DNA of 64,000 nucleotides. It comes from Balanoglossus misakiensis (lineage: Eukaryota; Hemichordata). The notes beneath the pieces are model-generated. The model was not told the origin of the DNA. It did no database searches and saw only the letters and a program-made list of their open reading frames with translations. A program made the translations under genes and the position numbers. The stretch covers positions 8,060,001 through 8,124,000 of the forward strand of contig CM082578.2 in assembly GCA_040954595.2 (NCBI GenBank), given 5' to 3'. Every line of letters begins with the position of its first letter. Position 1 is the first letter of the stretch. This document shows positions 43,980-57,187 of the stretch, piece after piece.

Positions 43980-45730
43980 TTTACCAAGGAACTTGATGCA
44001 TTTCAATAGACTTAATTCTATCCACTGCACCTGTGGCCAGATCAAGCTCCAGACAGACCTAGTGATGTTTTTAAAAAGAATGTGTTATGAATATATATGA
44101 GCATATCACAGAAAAAAACATTTCAACAGAAAAAGGAAGCAAAATCTTCATAGATTCTGGTGGTGGGTGTACAAAAAAAGGAATTAATAAGTCAAACCTT
44201 TAAAGTCAGTCCTGTAAATAATATATTCAGCCATACAATATCATTTTGTGACCTGACTTGACCTTTTTTATGTCAATTAAAACATACAATTTTAATTTAC
44301 TGTCAGTGCCTATGATTGAAATTGGCATTTTCATTGCTGTCCTGTAGAAACCGGACACACTAATACATTCAGCTATACAAATTACAACATCCTTTTGTGA
44401 CCAGGCCTAAGGTCAATTAAAATTTGCATTTTTGAGGACAAATGATTTTTGGCAAAGCTGTCCTCTAGAAACCTGACAAATAGATGTTTTACAATTTGGA
44501 GATCAAAGGCCATCTTTAACAATATTGTCCTCTAAATTTTCCAGATAACTTAAAGATTAGAGTGGATGATCTTCTGTGTTTTTTGCCCTTGTACATGTAA
44601 GGACCAATAAAAAAAACTTTGTTTAATTTATTAAATAAATTAATATTTCCTCACAATAGCTCAAGGACAATAAAGTACACAGAATGAACACACTATCACT
44701 AAACAAACTGACATAATATGAGGTAGTCACAGTGATTTGTCCTTGTGACTATATATAATATTTAGGTGACTATAATTGATATTCAAACTAAAGTACACTG
44801 AGCACTTTATGAATGTAGAAAACAAACAACAGAAATTGCAAATAACAAAGCAATGTAAATATTTCAACATCACAGTTCCGCCCTATATTACATATTTGTT
44901 GAGCCCTTCAAGACAGAAGTGATTATTTTGCATATTTCTCGGCTACATCGGGGCCACGGTTATCTTTGCCGGTAAACCCAAAGAAAAACCTGTATAAAAA
45001 CCTAAGTTTGACCTCAGTTCTGATGCAGACAGACACTGGTCCACCGAGATCGATAGAGGGCAGGCTGTCTTATTGTCATTTTTAGTTCCAGAAGTTAGAC
45101 TCTCGCGTAATGCATACATGGTTGGTAGTTGTTCTGATACACACCTGAAGGCAACCACGCTATACTTGCAGTGATTCTTGGCGTACCCCTTGTGTTATAC
45201 GTTTTCCCTTTGCAGAAAGCCTCATCAGCATCGGAAGGTGTATCGTACACAGCTACCTCCGTAGAGAAACGAATGACACTAAACAATGACGTCATTCTGA
45301 TGGTGCATATATAGTACACGATTCCGTAAATGGTAAGTCATTAAATGGTTTCTTTCTGCTTTGTTTTTTGTTATTTACGAATTCAATGAGATAGAAAAAA
45401 ATACAAAGGTTCGTAATATACCTCAATTACCACCAGGGTGGTCTAAAGATCGCAGTGTGCTGGTTTTGAAAGCAGGCGAACAATGTACTGTGTATAGTAT
45501 AATGGTTTAACACCAGGAAGTTATTTGTACTGATCATGGAAGAATCATCAAGGCCGACCGATCATGTCACTGTTGGTAACATTTCTCACTGTATGTGTAT
45601 TTTTACCCATTGAGATTTGATTCAACTGACATTTTATATTGATCACAACATCTGTACATTTCAAGCTTGTGCGATCAGTCGATCTTCTGGACCATATTCA
45701 TCCAAGTTTGATATACGTCAGCATACGTGT
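43980..45730. promoter_or_regulatory. Divergent intergenic region between EI24 and MTMR14
   Basis: 1.75 kb between the two start codons. The EI24 start exon appears to begin after an acceptor at about 44058, so a noncoding first exon lies somewhere to the right. A degenerate tandem repeat sits at about 44200-44490, marked by two ttcagc(c/t)atacaa blocks followed by ttttgtgacc, and two cct(g/c)tagaaacc blocks. CpG dinucleotides are more frequent at about 45090-45260. A shared promoter is plausible but not shown. Confidence 0.4.
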
Positions 45731-48700
45731 ATGAGTGGAGTGCAGGTTGCGAGCGCTGCGTCGGACAGCCTGGTGGGCGAAGGTCACGTTAAAGAGCTGC
45801 TCGACCTTTTCACGAAAACAAAATACAGAGCATGTGACAAAGACGACAAGGTAAGCATTTACACTTGATCGAACTATCAAATAATTTAGCCTTTTTTTGA
45901 CTCCGTTGCTATTTGATGCCCGATAGTCCCAGCTACTCTGGACTGAATTTATTGGATATAGAGTGGGCGTGCACTTCTGTTACAGATTTTACTGTCGTCA
46001 CCCAGAATTGACCCCAACTGGTGGTTCGTTTGCACATTTTAGTATTGTTATGAAGATTCGAACATCTGCACAACACTGTCAAAGTCATGACAAACAGCCT
46101 CTGAGTACAAGCTTCAGAAACCATGTCATTTTCAATGTTGCCGTTCGATATTTCGTGAACTATTTGATGAAGCCATATCATTGACAATTTGTCTATTCTG
46201 CAGCGCGAAATAGTGGAACGAAGATGCTTGCATCTATTTGCCAAAGATTACCAGTATTCGGTAAGTTGCCGTTTAGAAATATCTGGATAACTAGTACATG
46301 TATTCCGCAAGTTACTGTTTATAACTGTCTGATTTAAAGGATATTGTTGAAAGAAGTGTTGACATCACTGAGAAAACGAAAACGAAACTAACAATAGCAT
46401 GGAACATTTATATTACCACGGATGTACAATGTTAGGTAGCTTCTCTTTGTTATTATTTTTTATCTCGAAGTATTGATAATTATTAAAATATGAGATTGGG
46501 AAAATGTTTTATTGTCAATCAGTATACATGTTGTTTAGCCAGTTTATATCACACTACAGTTTCAACTCCGTGAACCATAGGCATTACAACATTGTCATTC
46601 AGATCGACATGACGACAGCCTCGACAGGGTACAATTACAAGAAGATATAAATCTTGGGAGTGATTTACTGATGTAATAAATGAAACTATGGTATGCTACT
46701 CAGACCAGGGGTATGATTTACTGTTCCCTGAGAAATAATGATGCCTAATTGTGTAAAGACTAACTGTCATATTTATTTCAGGTAATTCACAATGTTAATG
46801 GAGAACTGTGTAACCACTATCCAACAAAAGTCATTCTCCTGGAATATGCACTACCAAATTCGGAACACATTCCTGAAAGGTATTGTAGAAAGCCCATCCT
46901 AGTACAGTTATACAGAAGTGTCTTGTCAACTGATTTTATAATCTAATGCTATCAGAATAATCCCAATGACTTATCTATGTCTGTTTTTTTTATTTACCAG
47001 AGTTGAAAGTCTGTATGACTTAGAGAAAATGCAAGACCAGTTTACCAAATCAAGATTTGCAAGGTGCCGGTCACGGTTTGTTGTACCTGTCATTCTGTAT
47101 GAAGGAAAGGTAAGAGGACACCACTGTTGTTAATAATTCAGTTTTGACACTGCCTAGTTTCTATCAGGACAGGAGAAACACTGAATTATCAGCTGCGTTT
47201 GAGAACATATCATGGTGTGTAACATGTAAGTGTGTGTGGGGCCCTGCACAATATAAATCCATCTAAATTGGACCATAAAAGCCGTAGTTTCAGGAACCCA
47301 TTTAAAACCTCTGTGACTTTTGAGTGTATTTTTTCAACCCCTCCTGTGTATCAAGTACTATATGTTCCATGTACCGACCAGTTTAAGGAAGGAAGAAATG
47401 CTCGCTTTTGATACTCCTGATAAGTACTTTATATGACCATGCTCAGACGAAAATAGTATCGTTAATCCTGTGCCACTCCCCCAATGAACTCTGACACACA
47501 TTTTCGCCCAAGCAGGGTTCAGAGGGTTAAGTATAATCTTTTAAGGCCATGTCTGTGTAGCCAGCACCACCAGTGATTGATATGTCTAACTCGATTGGCA
47601 AACGAGCACAACTGAAAGGATATGGTCAGCAGAAACAAAAGTTGACCTGAACGTATCCACCCACTCAATTCTTCGTGCTAAGTTTTCAGCAGGTTGTACA
47701 ATCCTACCACTACCCCCTTTGCACAGAGACAGAACCTGACTGACATTTGTCTGGAGTCAACCTTAAGTATCCAGTTTGAAAACCCCACAGAGCATATTTC
47801 AATACCTTTAATTAATGCTGTTGTAATCATGGCGAGTACATGTTAGTGGCAACAAATCTCGTGAATATGTCTGTGTGGATGAGTGATCCTCAACCATTCT
47901 ATCAATCATGTGCTCCCGTCCGTTTACAAGGTTTCTTGATCCACACCTGTTACATCTGAAAATGACTGCTGTAATTTCAACTCCATCTCTCTCTCTGTAA
48001 CCATCATTTGTCAATGAAAATTTGTTTATGCATTATTGTGATGGCCATAATCCACTATTAGATCAGTGTGCAAAGTATACATTTACATCCAACACAAATG
48101 TTCAATCATGTGAATTGGTCTTTTTTTAAATACAGTACATCTATTTTTTATTTGTTAGCACATATGTAGATCAGCTACATTATCATCTGGTGCAGAAATA
48201 TATGGCAGATCTGGCTATGATTATTTTTTCACAGGTAGGAATTGTTGTTGTTATTTATTCTTGTTGTTATTGTTGTCATCTTTGATACTTTGTATTGTAT
48301 GATTTACAATGGCCTGTTTGAATTTTTTAGGTGGTAATGGCTTGCCAGGCGAAGAAAGTGAACAAGGCAATGATGTACAGCAACCACAGTCAAGTGGGTA
48401 AGTTGAATACAGAATACAGAATGCTATTAACAAGAATGGTGCATGATCATCCAATGAAAATGGAGGGTGCTACCACATGTGACATGGCACTGGTCCAAGA
48501 CAATGGGAAATAGCCCCCAGTTCACCTTTAGGACTTAAAAAAATTATCAGTGATTGTAAACCACGATAAGATATTTACCAGACTGTTGTCTGAAACTCAA
48601 CAAAATCAAGGACATTATTTGTGGCAGTACTTATTAACCACAGTCCTGCATTAACTTACTGTAGTTTGCAATCCTTACAAATTTCAGCGGCCTCCCTGTC

Positions 48701-51700
48701 CAAATGGTGATCTAGGGCAATTTTTACTTTCATATACATGTACACTGAGATAGTATATGTACACCAGCAGATGGTCATGTTAAACCACTCCATGAATCAT
48801 CATTGCTAAATATACCCGATTTGGAGATTTTGGTGTCTGTGTACGATGATATATCTGTGTCCATTGACATCTTGGTACGCCATGGTAATTAATATACAGG
48901 TCACACTAAGTATCAAAGGTCGGTATCCTTGTTTCACTTTGAATATCAATAAATGGTGTACATGTACTTGGTTTGGTTATTGATTTAATTATTTATTTAT
49001 TTCATTGTTTACACGCAGGGATTGGCAGTTGTTTGACAGGATACGAGGACAAGACATCAAGCTGTTGAAAACCATGTCTATCGGCTACATCTGCGATCTG
49101 ATGGTGGAACACAAGAAGGTCAAATTTGGAATGAAGTAAGTGTAGACACATGCAAAATCCACGCCACGCCATATTTTCATGTGTCCAGATTGTCCAACCC
49201 TCTATAAACATCACTCGACCGATATAAAATATATATTATATAAGTAATGCTCTATAAAGTGTTACTGGCAAGTATTATTGAATATTCCTATGGCATTATG
49301 GCAACATAATTTATTATTTTTGCCTGCATACAGAACTTCTCAGTAGCATGTAAACATTTTTGTCAACAACTCCACAACAATCTGTATGAGAAATGATGAG
49401 TCTCTTTCATAGAATATGCAGTGTTCTCCTGAGGAATTTCTGATAGCATGGCTAATTTGCATAAAAATTGTCATTTAAATACAGTTTTATTGCTCTGTGG
49501 AGGACACTGGTATGCCAGTAATTAATAGTAACGGGATATTGATAGTATTGTGTGATAGAGGAAAGGTGTGTTATGTCTGTCACTTTGAAAGTGGGCATCT
49601 TCTCATATTGGACACTTTCTATTTCTTTGCCTTTTGCACAGCGTGACGTCATCGGAGAAGGCTGACAAAGAACACCGCTACAGTGAATTTTGTCTGATGT
49701 CTCTTCCGTACCCTGGTTGCGAGTTTTTCCGGGATTACAAAGACAAGGCCTACGTGGGTGAGGGACTTATGTTTGATTGGGAGCAGGTAGGTCGAGATGG
49801 AATTATTTTACGGCTTCACTGGTTTATCGGTCCTCAGAATGTGGTCAATTTCAGCCCAGTTTTTGATGGTGTATTGATTTTCGGTTGCACAGGACATTTA
49901 CAGTGTTCGGATTTTGATAGCGATTACTCAAATATTAGTCGACCTGTATTCATTTGTATCATAAAATATTGTGATGTGCAAGTGATTAAGGCAATAGCAT
50001 CTTTGAGATTTACAACTTAGTCTATCTTTGTTTCATTAACTGATCTTAGTTAATACATGGAATTCCTTGTGTTTGAACATATTGTACTATTGTAGTATAT
50101 AAACTGAAAACCAGAAAACAGCATTTCGGGTGAAGCTAGATGCAATTACGTACACATTTTGTTTTTGAAATTAATGTCTCGCTCAAGACTTTGACCCATC
50201 ATGCACTGGAGCGACACAACAGTAAATGGCTCAATGACAGTTGGGTAGTTAGCAATCCAAGGTGGGCTGTGTTTGCTAAAATTGGTCTGTTTTCGTTTTC
50301 TAGGCATTTGTGGATGCAGAGTTGTTGATACCAAACAGATGTAAAATGGAAAAGCTGGGAATAGACTGGACCAAGTACAGAGTACGTTAATGTTAATCAT
50401 GTACATGCATACACATATACTGTAAGACCATCGAATTTGTACGGGATTGTGCCCATGATTTGTGTAATGGATGTATTCTTCATCGATGTTTGTACATCAG
50501 AAATAATCTCATATTAAAACAATTAATTGTCTGTTTCAGAGCTGGGACTTGGTCACAATCACACAGAATTATTTGAAATTACTTTTGCATATTTTGAAAG
50601 AGGGTAAGTACAGTAGAGATTTAAGTTTTGAATATTAAATTTGACAAGAAATTTGTCCATTGTTAAACTTTGTATGAATATCTGTTTGTAAGTCCATGAG
50701 TGAATGTAACAGATAGCACTGTCGCCTTGGATGTTCTTTGTCTAAGGACACACATTGTGCATTGTTTTGCGAAGACAAAGGCCAACAATCTTACCTCGAT
50801 TATGTACTTCATGGAGGAAGGTCATGTTGCATTGTTTTGCCTGCAGATGTCATTGAAGCTGTGTACACATACACTGTAATGTATCTATTTTCTGTTTAAA
50901 TAGGGGACTCTTCAGGTCTTTTGGTTCACTGCATCTCAGGCTGGGACAGAACCCCTCTCTTTGTATCTCTCTTACGATTGTCACTATGGGCAGTAAGTAT
51001 ATAATTAATATATGCCTGACTTTTGTATGGAACCAGCAAAAAATAAAAAGGGATGTACAATCACCGAATTTACATATGTCTATAAGTGATTAAAAAGGGC
51101 ATGTCTTAGTCTTCAAATGACCATACGGTGGCCAACCCTGTGAATATATGCCACTGGCTTGATATCAAATCGTCTTGGTAACCATGGCTAATTTTGCAAA
51201 GGTGACTGTAATGTCTTTGTTTGCAAAAAAAATATATATACTGAAAACCCCCTAAAGTTGCCCAGCAGTAATATTCATATAAGTTTCTGACAGCGTACAC
51301 ATTTCTATAGTAGATTGTGAGAGTGATTTAAACAACAGTATATAGACAATGTAATGTTAAACATGATTAAATGGTCAATAACCTTGTCCACTTTCCTGTA
51401 ATTTGTAGGATGGTAAGATTCACCAGAAACTGTCGCCAGCGGAAATACTCTATTTAACTATAGCCTATGATTGGCTGTTGTTTGGGTAGGTTAGAGTGCA
51501 TTGTCTTTTTTTCAGACTTTTTCATTTGTTTTGTGTGCCATGATGCAAGCACAAAGTATACTGTCAATGTATTGCCTATCTATCCACGGACAGATTTGCT
51601 GCAATGTTACTTTTGGAAATTGCTTTTGTGTTTCAATATATAATTTGACACATGGAATGTTTGGAATCTGGATTGATTGCTTTTTTTGGTGTCATTTTGA

Positions 51701-54700
51701 AAATGTGGTATGTTTTTGTTTGCATTATGAGTGGAAGGGGAACTGTTTGGATATGTACACTCTGCAGAAGTCTGTATGCTTTTTCCCAATCTAATTTTGA
51801 AAATCCAGAACCGCAGTTTCTATCCTAACCACAATGCACATCATGTGGAATGGATTTTTGGTCAGTAGCAGAAAAAATTGCAGTTATTGCAGGACTTAGT
51901 AGAAGTTTAGACAATTATTGTACTATTGAGAAAATGCCTGACTGATTGATTGATGTACATTATCTTGATCATTTTACAGCCACAATTTAGTTGACCGGGT
52001 TGCAAAAGGAGAAGAGGCAAGTTTTATATTCTGTGTTTTCTTTGACTGTTTTCAGTTTTCATTCCAATACTCAGCACTTGAAATAACATGTGGCATGGTG
52101 CTGTATCTGGTCAAATCACTGAAAATGACAAATGACTTCTCCTTTTATTCAGTCACATGTCCTAAACAAAATTTTCAATTATTTATGAAAATTTGTATTC
52201 CTTCTACTGCATGTGATTATGTGAAGATAATAACCAGAGCTGTGATTGTTTTTGTTTTTTTTCCAGATTTTCTTTTTCTGCTTCAATTTTCTTAAAGAAA
52301 TAACTTCAGAAGAATTTTCTGTCAATCAACAACATCACAGGTAAAGCGATTGAAGCTTCAGTGACATATTTACATATTACATGTATACATGTATGTATCA
52401 AACGCCTTCATACTGAATGGTGTACCATATTTCTTTTTGATTACTTCCAGTATGTCCACCAATTAATTTCAGACTTTTTTCAAATCAAAGACAGTAATTC
52501 ATGTCCAACCATAAGGAAAAGTACCGGTAATGTCTATGGTTTCTATTACTGAAACCTGTTTTGTGTTAACTTTGCCTTGGTAGGTCTATTGGAAGATATG
52601 ATTCTGATGCGCAATTTGATCAAATGGTATTACTTGGTAAGTTAATTAACATTTTATCAAAGAAAAGTGGAAACATTTAGAAAATCATCTATTGCCACCT
52701 CACTCCACTCAGTGCACAGTGTTTTCTCACAAGTGGTGCCATTTTGTGCTATTGCCTAAAACCATAGCTTTTGTCTGATTTTCTTGAATGTCTGGTTGAC
52801 ATCTGAGTCTGTCTATTTTTGCAGATGCCGACGACATCAATCGCCAGCGCTGCGATAGTACAACAAGTCTCAACAGTGCGTCAAGTATCACGAGTGTTAG
52901 CAGTAATAGTTCACCCATTGTATTCAACGTTCGTGAAAGACCAGAGGACGATGACCAAAACAACATTGGCGGGTCAGTTTCCAGTACAGAATCAGTAATA
53001 CAAGAAACAATGTCACTCACAATTCATAAATATAATTTTTAGTTGAAAAGTTGTTCAGCTTTTCCCCATTAATTCTAAAAATATTTTTTCATGGTTTATG
53101 TTCATGCAGTCTGCATCATCTGTGTGACCAGTCTATTTTTAATTTTCATGGGAATAGGCAATGTTTGTGTAGCTATACACCAGTTTTTAATGCTATGATG
53201 ATGATGATGATATGTTCAACAACACATAGATGTGACTGTCAACGATGACTGACAAAATGTCTTCACACCTGTAGCTTCTCTGCAAGCAGTTCGAGTACAA
53301 CTACAATCATCTACAAACCGTACAGCAACTCCAACGGCAACGCCACGGAAGTGATCAACGCCGACGGAAGGCTCGGCACGAGTCCCATGGCAGTCCCAAA
53401 GTCTCACAGGAAGTGCTCCACTGATGCGGTGAGTGCTCATTACAATTTGCCCAGAGTGGTTTCTTTTGCTTTCCTAATGAATATTTTATTACCAGGCTGT
53501 GCTGTTTGGTGTTTAGGAATAAAGATTACAATACAAGGACGGCTTCCGAGAGACTCTAGTTTTGTAGAATACATGTGGGACACTTACCTAAGTTTTGTTT
53601 TTGTTTCATGTACCAGTCAAATTGCAAATCAGCCGCATCATCAGAATGTGGGAGGTAAGAGATGTATGATATTTTTTTTGTGCTTATCTCTGCCAGGTTC
53701 AATAAACACATCAATGTATCACTGATGGAACATTCTAAGCTCTAGTTAAGAACTATGACACACATACAGAATTCGTCATTTGAGAAAATACAATCATACC
53801 GAATACACACATGTTGTCTATTCAATTAAAAAGGCAAGGAAGCATTAAAGTTTAGTTGACAATTGGACATTAAATGTGTCCTAAAGTCCACACATTCTGT
53901 AGGAAAATAATTCATTGTCTCTCTTGTATATATATAACAGCCAAAACCACTGACATTGTTTTTGTTTTGTTGTTTTTTCAGTTGGCAGATTATATCCAGG
54001 ACAGAGAGTTGCAAAGACTTTGTCTCATCGTGTAGTTGTACACCAGACGCCAGTAACGGCAGCAACGGCTGCCCAACTACTGACACTAGTCATGGTGGTA
54101 GTAGTAGTTCGACTGCCAATAACTCCACATCAAGGTGAGTGTCCTTAGTCCCTGAGTGGAAACGACTTGGTTGTGACTCTGAGCAGGATCGTTTTTCATA
54201 CGTGTCTGAATCTGTCCATTTTCTGAGGGGTGGACATTTGCTGTGTTGGGTCCTGATGGGAACAGTTTTTTCTGCCAGTAATGAGAACTATCCGAAATGC
54301 ATGTATGTGTGAAAGAAAATAAATTGTCAAAAATGATCGTTTCTAAGACCACAGAAATAGTACGTATACTAGCAGAAGTGACAATCTGGGTTTGTAGATG
54401 TGTAGTGTGCAAATCAACTTCATTGCCATTGAATCCCTTGGCATGCATCTTGAACTTCAACTTGAAGTAGAAATATTTGGGAAATGAGTTTTAAAATCAT
54501 GAAATTTACATCCAGCTTTTCCCTCCTTCCATCCTTCAGTTTCTGCAGTGCTCCGGAAGCCTCCTCGCGGCATCAAAAACTGAGTGAAGTCAGAAAAATA
54601 TTTATCACAGAATATGGGGACGTTGTCGGCTACAAGAATGGTTATGGATCAGATGCCGGAATGCTAGGCTATCTAGTGGACAATCTTAAAGGAATCAAGA

Positions 54701-54714
54701 GTAGACTGTTCTGA
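45731..54714 (+). CDS. MTMR14: Myotubularin-related protein 14 (Jumpy), complete
   Basis: Phosphoinositide 3-phosphatase acting on PI3P and PI(3,5)P2, a negative regulator of autophagy. Twenty exons: 45731-45850, 46204-46260, 46782-46879, 47001-47109, 48159-48234, 48331-48397, 49019-49135, 49642-49786, 50304-50381, 50540-50603, 50904-50992, 51409-51485, 51980-52016, 52267-52340, 52584-52636, 52825-52972, 53275-53428, 53617-53654, 53982-54134, 54540-54714. Sum 643 codons, 642 residues (human 650). Blocks: HICRSATL, YGRSGYDYFF, YICDLMVE, KVKFGMNVTSSEK, SLPYPGCEFF, the catalytic CX5R loop HCISGWDRT, AYDWLLFGHNLVDR, IFFFCFNFLKEITSEEF, a Ser/Thr-rich tail, and a conserved end resembling the human LQEVR...GLLEQF region. 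The intron after exon 13 has a GC donor (gcaagt at 52017). The 38-base exon 18 is needed to keep frame and gives the conserved GSWQ. Confidence 0.95.
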
Positions 54715-56780
54715 GCGAGGGAAAGTTTATCTTGTCTCATTCAGAGATGTCATCAAGAAAGTAATAATTTTTTTCCCCGTGGAAGGGTCATGCTTGTGTT
54801 TATTTACAGTATTTCAGTGGATTATAATAATTTTTACAAAGCCAAGACGCTTCCATACACGTAAAAAAAAGAGAAAATAAAAGTTTGATTTTACCAGTAC
54901 TCAATTGAAATTAAGCAGGCTAGGCGGGCAAGAGAACCCTTTGTTGGTTGTATGCATGTTCTTCAATCATCCGCACCGAGTTCATGTGATTTCACAATCT
55001 TCACGAGAGCTTGTAAAACACACTTTGCTGTGTGTACTATCTATACAATGTGCTGGTAGTCTATCCCCGAAAAAAGTAGCGAAGCATGGCTCGCAAAACT
55101 GAAATCTGTTGTTTTAAAATGAAGAGGGTGTTTCACTTTTGAAGAACTGTGTCAATTCACTATGCTCAATAGGAACATTTCAGACAATGGTGTAAATACC
55201 ATGGTGGTAAACTATCTGCCCCTTAACTCCCCTTCTGAACAAATTTTGGGACTGGGGGCTTTTTGTAGAGTGGGTTCTAGCCTTCAACCTGTACATCTCT
55301 TTCCATTTAGTGCTATTCTCGGACCATGCGCATTTGGAGCTTTCATAATCTGTGCCAAGACAAAGTACCATGGCTTAATACACATGCAAGCCTGTTTGTT
55401 TTGCTGTGCGATCCAATATGGTCTCCAGTTAGCAATATTGTTACTTTTTTTGTCAGGGTCCACTACTTACCATACATATCCCTGAACTCGTTTCTCTCTG
55501 AATTTCCACGAGAACAGATAATTACAACCTAAATATGCACATAAACTTTAATTTCCTCATACCTAAAAGTTTAAAAATAAATCTTCAACACAAACACTTG
55601 CATGTGCACCCCATCCAGTAAATACTCCATGACTACAAAATACATCCAGTACAGTTTTGTTGAAGTAACATATGCACAGCTGTAGAGACAGATTTTGTCA
55701 CCTTTACAAATTCAGTAAAATGTGACACAGACAGGCCATAGTAGCTCTCATTGGTAGACAAACTGTTGACCCAGCTTGACTGGTTCTGAACCCCCCCCCC
55801 CCCCCCCCCCACCTGGGACTTCCCCTGCCCCAGGGGGTATACAGAATTGGGGTACTGATAGCCAAACAGTTACTGCAGTTGCTTTCACTTGCAGCTGATG
55901 TGCATGTTTTGTGTCAATCACAATCTCGTCATGGATGTATATGGCGACAGTGCAGCAGCCCTCTACATCATCTTCTCACCAGTTGTCAGTTGTTTCTTGG
56001 TCAAGTCTGGATATTATCCAATTTATGTGTGCTCCATGACAAGATAACCAGTCCAATTTAATTCCCAGTAGGGTCAGGGACATTGACAACTTTTTTCTGA
56101 AATCAAGGTGATTGTGAACACTCATTTCTGTTACTCAAGTTAAAGCATAGACCCTGGAGTGTCTATTGTTAAAGCAACGAAGCTTAATTTCTATTTGTAG
56201 TCAAACCTAACAGCAAGGGAACTGAGAAAATTTGCTTCTGTTTATAAATTTTATTATACATGTAATTTTTGCCCTGTGTAAACACCAGATTGAGAAGGGG
56301 TCTTTGGTATAAGGCAGGTTGCACTGCCCAAATTGGAAATATTTTTCATTTTTCTTAAAAAGTATCTCAGAGTACATTTAAACATATAGCTCATGGAAAT
56401 TCTGTTCCTGAAATATGCAGTTTTCATGCCACACACAAGATGCTTGGTTATAGAATTTTTAGTACATCATAATTGGTTTTCATGAGACTTGGATAGAACG
56501 TACTTTGTTTTGCAAAAACACTCAAGTTTATGTCATTGGAAAATCAGTTTGAGCAATCTGCTTGTACAAAACTTGATGTTTCTACATGCATAGAAAAAAC
56601 TTATGAGAAAAGGTGAAATTCTACACCTGTGTCTTATATTTGTGGGGACTATTTTTGAATCATTACACAAAGTATCACAGCGGATGATAATTTACTGATG
56701 TAATAAGATCTTTGTGAAATGTATGCAGTCATTCAAAAACACAGCATTGTAAACTGGAGTAGCCTTTCATTTGCAGTATA
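54715..56780. other. MTMR14 3' flank
   Basis: Holds the MTMR14 3' untranslated region, with an AATAAAA hexamer near 54875. A C20 homopolymer lies at 55791-55810. No other coding exon recognised. The right edge is the target site of the DIRS element. Confidence 0.5.
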
Positions 56781-56797
56781 TATTCTCCTGCGCATCT

Positions 56798-56922
56798 ATA
56801 CTCACCTGTTAGGACCATACTATAGGCTAATGTTCTCTAGTAGCTGTCTACCCCGTCGAGAAAATCGACCCGTCCAACCCATGCCATGACCATGTGACAC
56901 TGTCCTAGTTCAGTTTATGTTC
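56798..56922 (+). repeat. Left inverted terminal repeat of DIRS element
   Basis: 125 bases identical, as reverse complement, to 61531-61655. The outer 17 bases up to 56781 differ from the right end but are complemented by the internal region. Confidence 0.9.
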
Positions 56923-57187
56923 TCGACGCCATCTTGGATGTCGTCTCGAATTTTCGCTTAGCTGTTTCCCGTCTTTCTAGTGGGTATAATTCCCTTCTAT
57001 TAACTCTTTTTGGGGTTTCGAGGTAGGTTTGTACCATTTGTGGTGTGATCATCCTTTCAAGTTGTTTACCCAGTGTGTGGGTCTTCCGAGATTTATTCTT
57101 ATCGTCAGCATTAGATCGTGAGTCTTTACGACGCACATTGTTTATTATTGCCTAATAAAACTGAATAGACGCCGATAACTTGATCTC

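Noticed and set aside
43980-44045. Upstream in-frame Met for EI24 adding 22 residues
   Set aside because: The downstream Met at 43979 aligns with the human N-terminus; the extension has no counterpart. Not fully excluded.
54484-54539. In-frame extension upstream of the last MTMR14 exon starting MSFKIMKF
   Set aside because: It is intron sequence running into the acceptor at 54538-54539; the joined frame continues from exon 19 instead.
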